Of a stretch of 64,000 bases of DNA, positions 17,969 through 27,532 are shown piece by piece (the first letter of the stretch is position 1; each line of letters starts with the position of its first letter). Position numbers and translations under genes: made by a program. The notes under the pieces were generated by a model. That model searched no databases. It was not told the origin of the DNA and saw only the letters and a program-made list of their open reading frames with translations. The DNA is from Chloroflexota bacterium (lineage in GTDB: Bacteria > Chloroflexota > Dehalococcoidia > Bin125): positions 62,001 to 126,000 of the forward strand of contig VXQT01000013.1 of NCBI GenBank assembly GCA_009838915.1. The letters are read 5' to 3'.

Positions 17969-19881
17969 GCAACGTCTACGAGGAACTGCGCGAAGCAGCG
18001 GATCTTGCGGCGGCGCCGCGGCGTTCGCCCTCGCGACCGCTCATCCGGGTCGACCTCTCGACCTCGTCGATCGCAGCCGAGGCCGACCGGCTCTGGGAGG
18101 CGCTGGTGCCGCTTGCCGCTGCCCAGGACGCCGAGCTCGTGCGGGTAGGCACCTTGGGCCTCTCCTGGCTCGAGCCAGTGGTCGAGGTGGAGCGTCCGGG
18201 CATGGGGGCGGTCGTCTATGGACCGGTCAGACCCGACGATGCGGTCGAGTTCCTCGCAGCCGCGCTGGGTGACAATCCGGCCGAAGATGCGGCCCCGTGG
18301 CTGATCGGCGCGCGCACCCCGTCTCCCGGTATCGCGCCGCTCTCCGCTCACCCGTTCTGGGGCCCGCAGGAGCGGCGCTTGATGCGGGTGATGGGGGTGA
18401 TCGATCCGGAGTCGCTGGACGAAGCGATCGCCGAGGGCGCCTACGAGGCGCTGGACCGCGCCGTAACCATGGATCCGATGGCGATCTGCGACCTGGTCCT
18501 GGCCGCCGGCGTGGGCGGCCGCGGCGGCGGCGGCTTTCCGGCCGGGCAGAAGTGGAAGTTCCTGCTGGGCGCGCCCGGACCGACCAAGTACCTGGTCTGC
18601 AACGCCGACGAGGGCGACCCTGGCGCGTTCGTCAACCGCGTGCTGATGGAGTCGGATCCGCACCTGGTGATCGAGGGCATGGCGATCGCCGGCAAGGCGA
18701 CCGGGGCCGACTACGGCTATATCTACATCCGCGACGAGTATCCGCTCTCGATCGCGCGGATGCAGCTGGCGCTCGAGCAGGCGCGCGCGCGCGGGCTGCT
18801 GGGCACGGATGTTTTCGGCTCGGGTTTCGATTTCGACCTCGAGATCACGCGCGGGGCGGGCTCGTACGTCTGCGGCGAGGAGACGGGGCTGATCGCCTCG
18901 GTCGAGGGCATCCGCGGGATGCCCAAGATCCGCCCGCCCTTCCCCGCCCAGCGCGGCGTGTTCGACCAGCCCTCGAACGTGAACAACACCGAAACCTACG
19001 CCAACGTGCCGTTGATCGTCAGTCACGGCGCAAACTGGTACCGCGAGTTCGGGACCGAGTCAGACCCGGGCACGAAGATGTTCTCGATCTCGGGCGCGCT
19101 TGAGCGGCCAGGCATCCTCGAGGTGCCCTTCGGGATGGGCATGGACGAGTTGCTGCTGGGCTGCGGCGGCGGCCCGCCCGACGGCTATGCGCCCAAGGGT
19201 ATTCAGCCGGGCGGCCCGCTGGGCGGCCTCCTGCCCGCCTCCGACCTTGGCCTCAAACTCGAGCGCCCGCCCTTCACCGAGCGCGGGGTGCTCTTGGGTT
19301 CGGGCGGGTTGATCCTGTTCGACGAACGCGCCTCGGCGGTTGACCTGACCAAGTACTTCTCGGAGTTCTGCGAGGATGAGTCCTGTGGGCGCTGCACGAC
19401 CTGTCACGGAGGCTCGCAGCGGCTGGTCGAGGTGCTGGAGCGCATCCTGCACGGCGACGGGCGCGAAGAGGACCTGGAGCGGATCGGGGCGATCGACAAG
19501 ACACTGCAGAACGCCAACTGCCTGCACGGGCAGTTCACGCCCTACGCCGTGCGCGGACTCGTCAACTACTTCCGCGACGAGCTGGACCTGCATATCGAGG
19601 CCAAGCGCGACCCGGCCCAGGCGGCGCCGGGGTTGATTCGCTACCTGGTCACCGATCCGCAGTCCGAGGCGCTACGGGTGGCGCAGGGCTTCTGCCCGAC
19701 CGCGGCGATCATTGAGCGCCCGCGCGAGGACGAGGCGGACGACCCGGACGCCGCCGAGCCCGGCCAGCCCGACCTGGCGATCGACGACTCGCGCTGCATC
19801 CGCTGCGACGTCTGTCGTGAGATCGCGCCCGGAGCGGTGCGAGTCGAGGACCGCTTCCTGGAGCTGCTCGCGGTCGTCTGA
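17965..19881 (+). CDS. NuoF-like NAD(H)-binding subunit with C-terminal ferredoxin-like tail
   Basis: GRGGGGFPAGQKWKFL...NADEGDPGAFVNRVLMESDPHLVIEGM...GAGSYVCGEETGLIASVEG...DESCGRCTTCHGGSQRLVE; tail CIRCDVCREIAPGAVRVED. Confidence 0.92.
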   Translation: MSNVYEELREAADLAAAPRRSPSRPLIRVDLSTSSIAAEADRLWEALVPLAAAQDAELVRVGTLGLSWLEPVVEVERPGMGAVVYGPVRPDDAVEFLAAALGDNPAEDAAPWLIGARTPSPGIAPLSAHPFWGPQERRLMRVMGVIDPESLDEAIAEGAYEALDRAVTMDPMAICDLVLAAGVGGRGGGGFPAGQKWKFLLGAPGPTKYLVCNADEGDPGAFVNRVLMESDPHLVIEGMAIAGKATGADYGYIYIRDEYPLSIARMQLALEQARARGLLGTDVFGSGFDFDLEITRGAGSYVCGEETGLIASVEGIRGMPKIRPPFPAQRGVFDQPSNVNNTETYANVPLIVSHGANWYREFGTESDPGTKMFSISGALERPGILEVPFGMGMDELLLGCGGGPPDGYAPKGIQPGGPLGGLLPASDLGLKLERPPFTERGVLLGSGGLILFDERASAVDLTKYFSEFCEDESCGRCTTCHGGSQRLVEVLERILHGDGREEDLERIGAIDKTLQNANCLHGQFTPYAVRGLVNYFRDELDLHIEAKRDPAQAAPGLIRYLVTDPQSEALRVAQGFCPTAAIIERPREDEADDPDAAEPGQPDLAIDDSRCIRCDVCREIAPGAVRVEDRFLELLAVV

Positions 19882-20031
19882 GCGCGCCCCGCCGCGGTTA
19901 TCCACAGATTCATCGACCTGAGTGGATCAGACAGCCGCGCGCAGCCCGCGCGGCGGAGCCAATTGATAACCTGCTTGGACCGATAGGCAGAACGGGTTGA
20001 GATTGTACACGGTAACGTGTAGGATCAGGAA

Positions 20032-22926
20032 ATGGGCAAGGGCAGGGTGACACCGGTCAGGCGTCAGTACCTGGAACTCAAGGCGCGCCATCCCGACGCG
20101 ATCCTGTTTTTTCGCCTGGGCGACTTCTACGAGACATTCGACGAGGACGCCAAGCTGGTCGCGGCGGAACTGGACATCGCGCTGACCTCGAAACCAATGG
20201 GCGCGGGGTTGCGCACACCGCTGGCGGGCGTGCCGGTGCGCTCGGTTGAGCAGCACCTGGCGCGGCTGGTCGCGCGCGGCCACCGGGTCGCGATCTGCGA
20301 GCAGCTCGAGCGGCCCTCGGCTGCCAAGGGCCTGGTCCGCCGCGGCGTCGTGCGCGTGGTCTCGCCCGGCACGGCGCTGGAGCCGGCCCTACTCGAAGCG
20401 GGCGAGGCCTCGGCCTGCGCCGCCGTGTGGACGGCCCGCCCGCGCGGGGCCCGCGGCGGCCTGCGCCTGGGCATCGCCGCGGCCGACATCACGACCGGCG
20501 CCTGTCACCTGGTCGAACTCAGCCTGGCTGCCGGCGCGGGCGAGTCGCAGTCGCCGGCGTTCTGGCAGCAGGCCGTCGATCAGCTGGCGCGGCTGGGCGC
20601 GCGTGAGCTGCTCGTGGCGGAAGGAGACGACGAGACGGCGCGCTCGCTCGCCGATCCGGACGACGCGGGCGGGCCGGCCACGACCATTCGGGCGGCGCAC
20701 GAGTTCGGGGTCGAGCGGGCCGAGCGCGCGGTCGCGCGCCAGTATGCGGCGCCGGCCGCCGCCTTCGGCCTGGAGCGGGAGTCGCCCGCCTTGCCGGCGC
20801 TGGGTGCGCTGCTGGGCTATCTCAGACAGGCGCTGCCCGAGCCCGGACGCGAGACAGGGGCGGGTGCTGGCGGCGAGCAGGCGGGGGTCGACCCTGAGAC
20901 GGGCGGCCTGCCGCACCTGGCGGCGCCGGTCTGGCTGGACGCATCGGCGCGCCTGAGCTGGGATCGGGCGACGGGCCGGGCTCTGGGCATCGTCGAGACG
21001 GATACGCCCTCGGCGGGGCGTGCGGGTGCGGCCGAGACGCTGCTCGGAGCGCTCGACCGCTGCGCGACGGCGACCGGGCGGCGCTGGCTGCGGTCCGCCC
21101 TCGCGGCGCCGCTGCTCGATCTGGAGCGGATCGCCGAGCGGCTGGATCGGGTCGAATCCTTCACCCGCGCGCCCGCGTTGCGCCGGGCCGTCGCCGCGCG
21201 GCTGCGCGGCGTGGCCGACCTTGAGCGCCTGCTCGGACGGGCGGCCTCGGGCCTGGACTCACCGGCCGAGCTGCGGGCGCTCGCGGCCGGACTGGCCGAG
21301 GCGGAGGCGCTGTCCAACCTGATTGCGGAGACCGCGCCGGAGGCGGAGGGGGCTGAGGCGTTGGGCGGACCGGATGCGGCGCTGGCTCGGTTACGGGACG
21401 CGCTCGGACCCGCGCCCGCGCCGGCGGCGTCGCTGCTCGACACGCTGCGTGAGCAGCCGGCGGCCGAGTTCGGCCGCGGCGTCGTGCGGGCCGGCGCGGA
21501 CGGCGCGGTCGACGCCGCCTCGGAGCGGGTCGACCGCTGCCGGTCGCGGCTGGCCGAGCTCGAGTGCACGCTGCGCGAAGAGTCGGGCATCGATACGGCG
21601 ACGATCGGCTATCACCGTACGTTCGGCTATCAGATCGAGCTCACCCGAGGGCAGGCCGGACGCGCCCCCGAGAGCTGGGAACGGCGGCAGTCGCTGCGCG
21701 AACGCGAACGATTCACCGAGCCGCGGTTGCGCGCCCTGGCGGCAGAGCTGGAAGAAGCGGAGGAGCTGTTGGCCGAGGCTGAGCGCGGCTGCGTCGAGCG
21801 CCTGCGCGCCGCGCTCGTGGCCGAGTCGGCCGGCGTCCGCAGACGGGCCGGCGCGGTCGCCAGGCTCGACGCGGCCGCGGCGCTGGCCGGGGTCGCGGTC
21901 GAGCGCGCCTGGACCCGTCCCGAGCTGGACCACTCGAGCGAACTCGAGATTGAGGCGGGCCGCCATCCGATTCTCGAGGCGCGCGCGTCTGCAGGCGGCT
22001 TCGTGCCCAACGATCTGCGGCTGGGCGCGGACGGCGTGCGCGCGCCGCAACTCGTGCTGGTCACCGGGCCGAACATGGCGGGCAAGTCCACCTATCTGCG
22101 CCAGGCGGCGCTGATTGTGGTGCTGGCCCAGGCGGGCGCCTTCGTGCCCGCCGCACGGGCGCGGGTGGGGCTGGTCGACCGCATTTTCGCGCGGGTCGGC
22201 GCGCACGACGAACTGGTGCGCGGACGCTCGACCTTCATGGTCGAAATGCTGGAGACGGCGCGGTTGCTGCACGGCGCAGGCGGGCGTTCGCTGGTGCTGC
22301 TGGACGAGATCGGCCGGGGCACGTCGACCTGGGACGGCATGGCGATCGCCCGCGCGGTGGCGGAGGAGCTGGCCCTGCGGCCCGAGCGCGGGCCGCGCAC
22401 GCTGTTCGCGACCCACTTCCACGAGCTCACCTCGCTTGCCGGGGCGCTGGGGCGAGTCGAGAATGCCTCGGTCCAGGTCGAGGAACTGGAGTCGGGCGAG
22501 TTGGTCTTTCCCTACCGTGTCGCGTCGGGCGCGGCCGATCGTTCCTACGGCGTTCAGGTCGCGCGCCAGGCGGGGCTGCCGGAACGGGTCGTGCGGCGCG
22601 CGGCGGAGTTGCTCGCGCGCTTCGAACAGGGCCTCGGCGCGGAACCCGAGGGCGCCGAACGAACCGAGCGCGCCGCCGAGCGGCCCGAGCCAGGGTCTCC
22701 GCCGCACCCGGCGCAGGCGGACCTGGAACGGTCCGCGGCGCCGCAGCTGATGCTGATGCCGCCGCCGCTGCATCCGATCCTGAACGACCTCGCCGACCTG
22801 GACGTGGATGGACTCACCCCGCTGGAGGCGATCTCGGCGCTCTACGCGTTGCGCGATCAGGCGCGGGCCGAACTGCGCGGACCGGGCACGGCGGAGTTGG
22901 GCCGCACCGGCGAGGCGGGCTCGTGA
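20032..22926 (+). CDS. mutS: DNA mismatch repair protein MutS
   Basis: FFRLGDFYETFDEDAKLVAAELDIALTSK...VTGPNMAGKSTYLRQAALIVVLAQAGAFVPA...LLDEIGRGTSTWDGMAIARAV...ATHFHELT. Confidence 0.97.
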   Translation: MGKGRVTPVRRQYLELKARHPDAILFFRLGDFYETFDEDAKLVAAELDIALTSKPMGAGLRTPLAGVPVRSVEQHLARLVARGHRVAICEQLERPSAAKGLVRRGVVRVVSPGTALEPALLEAGEASACAAVWTARPRGARGGLRLGIAAADITTGACHLVELSLAAGAGESQSPAFWQQAVDQLARLGARELLVAEGDDETARSLADPDDAGGPATTIRAAHEFGVERAERAVARQYAAPAAAFGLERESPALPALGALLGYLRQALPEPGRETGAGAGGEQAGVDPETGGLPHLAAPVWLDASARLSWDRATGRALGIVETDTPSAGRAGAAETLLGALDRCATATGRRWLRSALAAPLLDLERIAERLDRVESFTRAPALRRAVAARLRGVADLERLLGRAASGLDSPAELRALAAGLAEAEALSNLIAETAPEAEGAEALGGPDAALARLRDALGPAPAPAASLLDTLREQPAAEFGRGVVRAGADGAVDAASERVDRCRSRLAELECTLREESGIDTATIGYHRTFGYQIELTRGQAGRAPESWERRQSLRERERFTEPRLRALAAELEEAEELLAEAERGCVERLRAALVAESAGVRRRAGAVARLDAAAALAGVAVERAWTRPELDHSSELEIEAGRHPILEARASAGGFVPNDLRLGADGVRAPQLVLVTGPNMAGKSTYLRQAALIVVLAQAGAFVPAARARVGLVDRIFARVGAHDELVRGRSTFMVEMLETARLLHGAGGRSLVLLDEIGRGTSTWDGMAIARAVAEELALRPERGPRTLFATHFHELTSLAGALGRVENASVQVEELESGELVFPYRVASGAADRSYGVQVARQAGLPERVVRRAAELLARFEQGLGAEPEGAERTERAAERPEPGSPPHPAQADLERSAAPQLMLMPPPLHPILNDLADLDVDGLTPLEAISALYALRDQARAELRGPGTAELGRTGEAGS

Positions 22927-24755
22927 GCGCGCGCGGGGGGCTGACGGTCCGCGATGCCAGCGAGATCCCGCCGAGGCATCGGCCGATCCGTGAGCTGTCG
23001 GGAGCGGTCGCGGCACAGATCGCAGCCGGCGAGGTGGTCGAGCGTCCGGCCGCGGCGCTCAAGGAGTTGATCGAGAACTCGGCCGACGCCGGGGCCATGC
23101 GGGTGGAGATCGAGATCGCGGGGGCCGGGCGCGAGCGGATCGCGGTGCACGACGACGGCTGCGGGATCGACGAAGCCGAGCTCGCGCTGGCCTTCCGCCG
23201 CCACGCCACCTCGAAACTGGCACGGGTCGAAGAGCTGGCGCAACTCGGCAGTTACGGCTTTCGCGGCGAAGCGCTGCCGGCGATCGCCGCCGCCGCCGGC
23301 CGGTTGCGGATGATCTCGCGGGCGGCGGGAGCGGAACGTGCGGCCGCGATCGAGTTCGAGGACGGCGTCCCTTCAGCGGTGCGTCCGGCGGCGCGGGCGG
23401 TGGGCACGACGGTCGAGATTGATGACCTGTTTGCCAACCAGCCCGCCCGCCGCGCATTCCTGGCCGGCGCGCGGGCGGAACGAGCGGCGATCCTGAGAAC
23501 CGCCTCCGACGCGGTGCTGGCGCGTCCAGCGGCCTCGCTCAGACTCAACCTCGACACGCGCACGCCCCTTGCCCACGAGCCGGCCCGGGGCGACGCGGAG
23601 TCGCTGTTGCGCGCGGCTGCGGCGTCGGTCTTCAACAACCGCGCGGCGGAGCGGGCTTCGTGGCTGCAGGCGCGCTCGGCGGACGGCGCAGCGACGCTGG
23701 ACGGCCTGGCCGGCGCGGCGGACGACGCGCGGCGCACGCGCGACGGCCTGCGGCTGTTCGTCAACGGCCGCCCGGTGCACGACCGACGGCTGAGCTTCGC
23801 CGTGCAGGAGGCCTACCGCGGCTGGCTCGCCGCCGGCGCCTTCCCGCTCTGCGTGGTCCGCCTGACCGTGCCACCCGATGCGGTTGACGTAAACATCCAT
23901 CCGGCCAAGACGGAGGTCAAGCTGCGCGACGCCGGGCTCGTCTTCAGCCTCGTCCAGCGCGCAATCCGCGAGGCGCTTGCCCAGGGGCAGGCGCTTTCGC
24001 CGCCGCGAATTCCGGCACGCGCGCCCGAGCATGAACGGCCGCCGTGGGCGATCCGGCCTGCGCCGGCAGCCGGCAACCCCGGACCGTGGGCGGCGCTGCC
24101 GTCCTCGGAGCGGCGCACCGCTGTCCTGGCCGAGCCGCGGCTCGGTGGCTGGGAAGCCGCGCCCAGCGCAGTGCGCGCCGACGCGCTGCCGCCCCTGCGT
24201 ATGGTTGGCCAGCTGCACCGTACGTTCATCATCGCCGAGGGTCCCGGCGGACTGGTCCTGGTCGACCAACACGGCGCGCACGAGCGGATCCTCTACGAGC
24301 GCCTGCTGGACCCGCCGCAGGACCGGGCCGGCGCCGTCCAGCCGCTGCTTGAGCCGCTGCTGCTCAACCTGGACGCGGTCGAGGCGGCAAGCTGGTCGGC
24401 GGCGCGGGAGCGGCTGGAGGAGCTGGGCTTCGCGGCCGAGCCCTTCGGCGAGCGCACGTTGCGACTGCGAGCCGTGCCCGCGGCGCTGGACGCGGCCCAT
24501 GCCGAGCGGCTGCTGCGCGGGCTGCTGGCCGACCTCGGCACCGAGCAGGCCGAACCCGAGCGCTTCGATCGGGCCGCGGCATCGGCCGCCTGCCATGGAT
24601 CGGTGCGCCGCGGCGCGGTCCTCGATCCGCCCGCAATGACGGCGCTGCTGCGTGACCTGGAACGCTGCCGCCAACCGCACACCTGCCCCCACGGCCGCCC
24701 GACACTGGTCGAGATCGCGGCCGATGATGTGCTGCGCCAGTTCCGGCGCAAGTGA
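22923..24755 (+). CDS. mutL: DNA mismatch repair protein MutL (GTG start)
   Basis: IRELSGAVAAQIAAGEVVERPAAALKELIENSADAGA...YGFRGEALPAIAA...LVDQHGAHERILYERL; GTGA overlap with the mutS stop. Confidence 0.97.
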   Translation: MSARGGLTVRDASEIPPRHRPIRELSGAVAAQIAAGEVVERPAAALKELIENSADAGAMRVEIEIAGAGRERIAVHDDGCGIDEAELALAFRRHATSKLARVEELAQLGSYGFRGEALPAIAAAAGRLRMISRAAGAERAAAIEFEDGVPSAVRPAARAVGTTVEIDDLFANQPARRAFLAGARAERAAILRTASDAVLARPAASLRLNLDTRTPLAHEPARGDAESLLRAAAASVFNNRAAERASWLQARSADGAATLDGLAGAADDARRTRDGLRLFVNGRPVHDRRLSFAVQEAYRGWLAAGAFPLCVVRLTVPPDAVDVNIHPAKTEVKLRDAGLVFSLVQRAIREALAQGQALSPPRIPARAPEHERPPWAIRPAPAAGNPGPWAALPSSERRTAVLAEPRLGGWEAAPSAVRADALPPLRMVGQLHRTFIIAEGPGGLVLVDQHGAHERILYERLLDPPQDRAGAVQPLLEPLLLNLDAVEAASWSAARERLEELGFAAEPFGERTLRLRAVPAALDAAHAERLLRGLLADLGTEQAEPERFDRAAASAACHGSVRRGAVLDPPAMTALLRDLERCRQPHTCPHGRPTLVEIAADDVLRQFRRK

Positions 24756-24795
24756 GGCGTCGCAGACTCCGCTGCATGTGGCCCCGTGAACGCCT

Positions 24796-24819
24796 GAAGC
24801 CGCCCCGAGAGGCGGCTTC
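24796..24819. terminator. Terminator-like hairpin between convergent genes
   Basis: gaagccgcc-ccgaga-ggcggcttc; perfect 9-bp stem, no strong T tract. Confidence 0.55.
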
Positions 24820-24845
24820 ACTGCTTGCATGCTGGTGTTGCTCGG

Positions 24846-26366
24846 CTAGGTTCCGCGCAGGCGCGGATCGAGGATGTCCCGCAGGGCGTCGCCCATCATG
24901 TTGAAGCCGAACACCGAGACGGTGATCGCGATCCCGGGGAACACGGCAATCCACCAGGCCTGCGGGGCATCCGTCAGGGTTTGCCCGCCGAGGTCTCGGC
25001 CCCAGGTTGGATAGGGAGGTGCGATGCCGTAACCAAGGAAGGAGATTGCCGCCTCGGCCAACACGGCGATGCCCAGATTGAGTGATGCCAGGATAATCAC
25101 GACGGGCACGACGTTGGGCAGGATATGCGCGGCCATGATTCGCGCGCTGGGAGCGCCGACGGTCCGCGCCGCCTCAACGTACTGTTCCGCCTTGATTCCG
25201 AGCACCGCGCCGCGGATCACTCGGGTATTGCCGGCTGCCAGGACGACCGACAGCGTGACAATCACCACCGTCGTGTTGGGGAACACTTCCCAGAGCCACT
25301 CGGCCGAGTTAGAGGCCTGCGGGCCGAAGTCCGGACCGCGGCCCAGGCCCAGGAATCCGGTACCACCGGACCCGAAGATGGCCACGATCGCGAGGATCAG
25401 AAAGATTGCAGGGAATGCGATCCAGACGTCGATCAGGCGCTGCAGGCCGATGTCGAGGTTGGGCATCGGTACCGCGATGCGGCTCATGCCCGCCGTTGCG
25501 TCTTCGAGCTGCCGGCCGACCGGGGAGTCGGTGGCCTGCGCGATGCGGGCGCTGGTCGAACGCAAGGACGGCGTCGGTCGCTGGCCCAGGAACGACTGAA
25601 CCGCGGTGACTGCGTTGAGCGGCAGCGCGACGATTTCGCCGAGTGCGCGAACGGTCATATCGATGGCGGTGCGGGTGGTGGCGATCGCCAGCCAGAGCAG
25701 CGCGCAGGCGAGCGTCAGGAGCAATCCGACGAGGCCGACGGCGAGGGAACCGATCGCACCGACCGAGAGCGGGTCTCTGACCGCTGCCTTGAGCCCGCCA
25801 TTCAGGTCGGCGATCCACGGGGGTAATCTGAACGTCCAGGACGTGCTCTCGCCGGCGAAGTAGCCGGAGAAGATGCCCAGGACCGTGGCCATGAAGGCCG
25901 TCATGATCACCGTGCCCAGTCCGACCAGGACCGTGACTTCGGCACCGTAGATGATTCGCGTGACGATGTCCTGGCCCTTGCGATCGGTGCCGAACACGTG
26001 ATCCACGCTGGGCGACTGGAACCGGTCCTCGGCCGACAGCGAGCCCTTGACGTAAGGCGGATTCGGGAAGTTCTCGACGTGAGTCGGCTGGATCACCGGA
26101 GCGAACAAGGCGACGAGGACGGACGCGAGCAGGATCAACGCGCCGAGCACGCCCATGTACTTGCGCCGCCGCCAGAGCCAGACCGGCATGATCGCGGTGG
26201 CGATCAGAAAGCCAATCGATCCGGCGAAGATGCCGCCGGCCACGCCGCCGACGAATCCCAGCGGACTCGACAGCGCACGGTCGACCACCCACTCCCAGAC
26301 ATCCTGAGCGGAGAACGACCGAGGACGATCCATGACGATGGGTTCGACGGCGGATTGCTCAGACAT
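24846..26366 (-). CDS. Peptide/nickel-type ABC transporter permease (DppC/OppC-like) with large internal insertion
   Basis: FGTDRKGQDIVTRIIYGAEVTVLVGLGTVIMTAFMATVLGIFSGYFAG...AARTVGAPSARIMAAHILPNVVPVVIILASLNLGIAVLAEAAISFLGYG; 506 aa. Confidence 0.9.
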   Translation of the reverse strand: MSEQSAVEPIVMDRPRSFSAQDVWEWVVDRALSSPLGFVGGVAGGIFAGSIGFLIATAIMPVWLWRRRKYMGVLGALILLASVLVALFAPVIQPTHVENFPNPPYVKGSLSAEDRFQSPSVDHVFGTDRKGQDIVTRIIYGAEVTVLVGLGTVIMTAFMATVLGIFSGYFAGESTSWTFRLPPWIADLNGGLKAAVRDPLSVGAIGSLAVGLVGLLLTLACALLWLAIATTRTAIDMTVRALGEIVALPLNAVTAVQSFLGQRPTPSLRSTSARIAQATDSPVGRQLEDATAGMSRIAVPMPNLDIGLQRLIDVWIAFPAIFLILAIVAIFGSGGTGFLGLGRGPDFGPQASNSAEWLWEVFPNTTVVIVTLSVVLAAGNTRVIRGAVLGIKAEQYVEAARTVGAPSARIMAAHILPNVVPVVIILASLNLGIAVLAEAAISFLGYGIAPPYPTWGRDLGGQTLTDAPQAWWIAVFPGIAITVSVFGFNMMGDALRDILDPRLRGT

Positions 26367-26429
26367 GACCGTTCATCCCCAACTTATGCGTCGTCCTGGA
26401 CCGCCGCGACCATTCCGGTGCGGCACCCA

Positions 26430-27395
26430 TTACTGGTACCTGATTCGGGGATCGACCATCGAATAGGTCACATCCACGATGAGGTTGGCGGCCACGACGA
26501 CGATGGCAATGCAGAACATGATGCCCAGCACAACGGGCGTGTCGCGGGACTGCAGCGCGGTGATCATCCGTTTGCCCATGCCGGGCAGCACGAAGATCGT
26601 CTCCATGATCACCGACCCGCCGATCACGATGCCGACCTGCAGGCCGATCAAGGTGATCACGGGGATTAGCGCGTTGCGCAGCGCGTGGCCGTTGATCACC
26701 GACTGCTCACGCAATCCCTTGGCTCGCGCCGTGCGGATGTAGTCCTGGCGCAGGACCTCGAGCATCTGGGCACGGGTCAGGCGCATGACCGGACCGGCCA
26801 GCGAGACTCCGAGCACGATTGCAGGCACGTACATCTGCCTGAGGTTTTCGATCAGGTCCTCAGTCGGCGAGCGATAGACGATCGGTAATGGCGGTAAGCC
26901 CAGCCTGGGGAAGACGATCGAAATCACAAGAATCGCGAGCCAGAAGGAGGGCACCGCCAGAAACAGGATGGCGATACCGCGAGCCATGTAGTCGCCCGCG
27001 GTGTCCTGGCGCACGGCCGAGTAGATGCCGACCGGCATCGCGACGACGAGGCCGACGATCATCGCCAGGATTCCCAGCTCGAAGGTGACCGGAATCCGTT
27101 CGCGAATGTCCTCCCAGACCGTCCGCTCACGACCGTGGAACGAATAGCCCAGGTCGCCCTGGAGCAGGTTCCAGAACCAGTCGGCCCACTGTTCGGGGAA
27201 GCTTCGGTCGAGTCCGAGCTGGGCTCGGAGGTCGGCTTTCACCTCTTCGATCTGCTCGGCCGTGCCGCGGTACTCGTCCGCGAACGCGTCCACGGCATCA
27301 CCCGGCAGCAGGCGCACGAGCCCGACGACCACGATGGTGATACCGATGATCGTCGGGATTAGCAGCAACAGGCGGCGAATGAAATAGTTGCGCAT
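26430..27395 (-). CDS. Peptide/nickel-type ABC transporter permease (DppB/OppB-like)
   Basis: MRNYFIRRLLLLIPTIIGITIVVVGLVRLLPGDAVD...DYIRTARAKGLREQSVINGHALRNALIPVITLIGLQVG. Confidence 0.94.
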   Translation of the reverse strand: MRNYFIRRLLLLIPTIIGITIVVVGLVRLLPGDAVDAFADEYRGTAEQIEEVKADLRAQLGLDRSFPEQWADWFWNLLQGDLGYSFHGRERTVWEDIRERIPVTFELGILAMIVGLVVAMPVGIYSAVRQDTAGDYMARGIAILFLAVPSFWLAILVISIVFPRLGLPPLPIVYRSPTEDLIENLRQMYVPAIVLGVSLAGPVMRLTRAQMLEVLRQDYIRTARAKGLREQSVINGHALRNALIPVITLIGLQVGIVIGGSVIMETIFVLPGMGKRMITALQSRDTPVVLGIMFCIAIVVVAANLIVDVTYSMVDPRIRYQ

Positions 27396-27532
27396 CTGGG
27401 GAGCCTAGTAGGGTCCTGGAGCAGTGCTGGATCGATCCCGATCCGCTCGGCAAGGTTCTGGGGTCGCAGCGCGTGTCTGCGACCCCAGAACTACCGAACG
27501 CTCTCGTGCAACGTGTCGGTTCGCGATTCGGC

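Noticed and set aside
23373-24830. 485-aa minus ORF opposite mutL (and 21391..23016 opposite mutS)
   Set aside because: Antisense shadow frames of clear mismatch repair genes.
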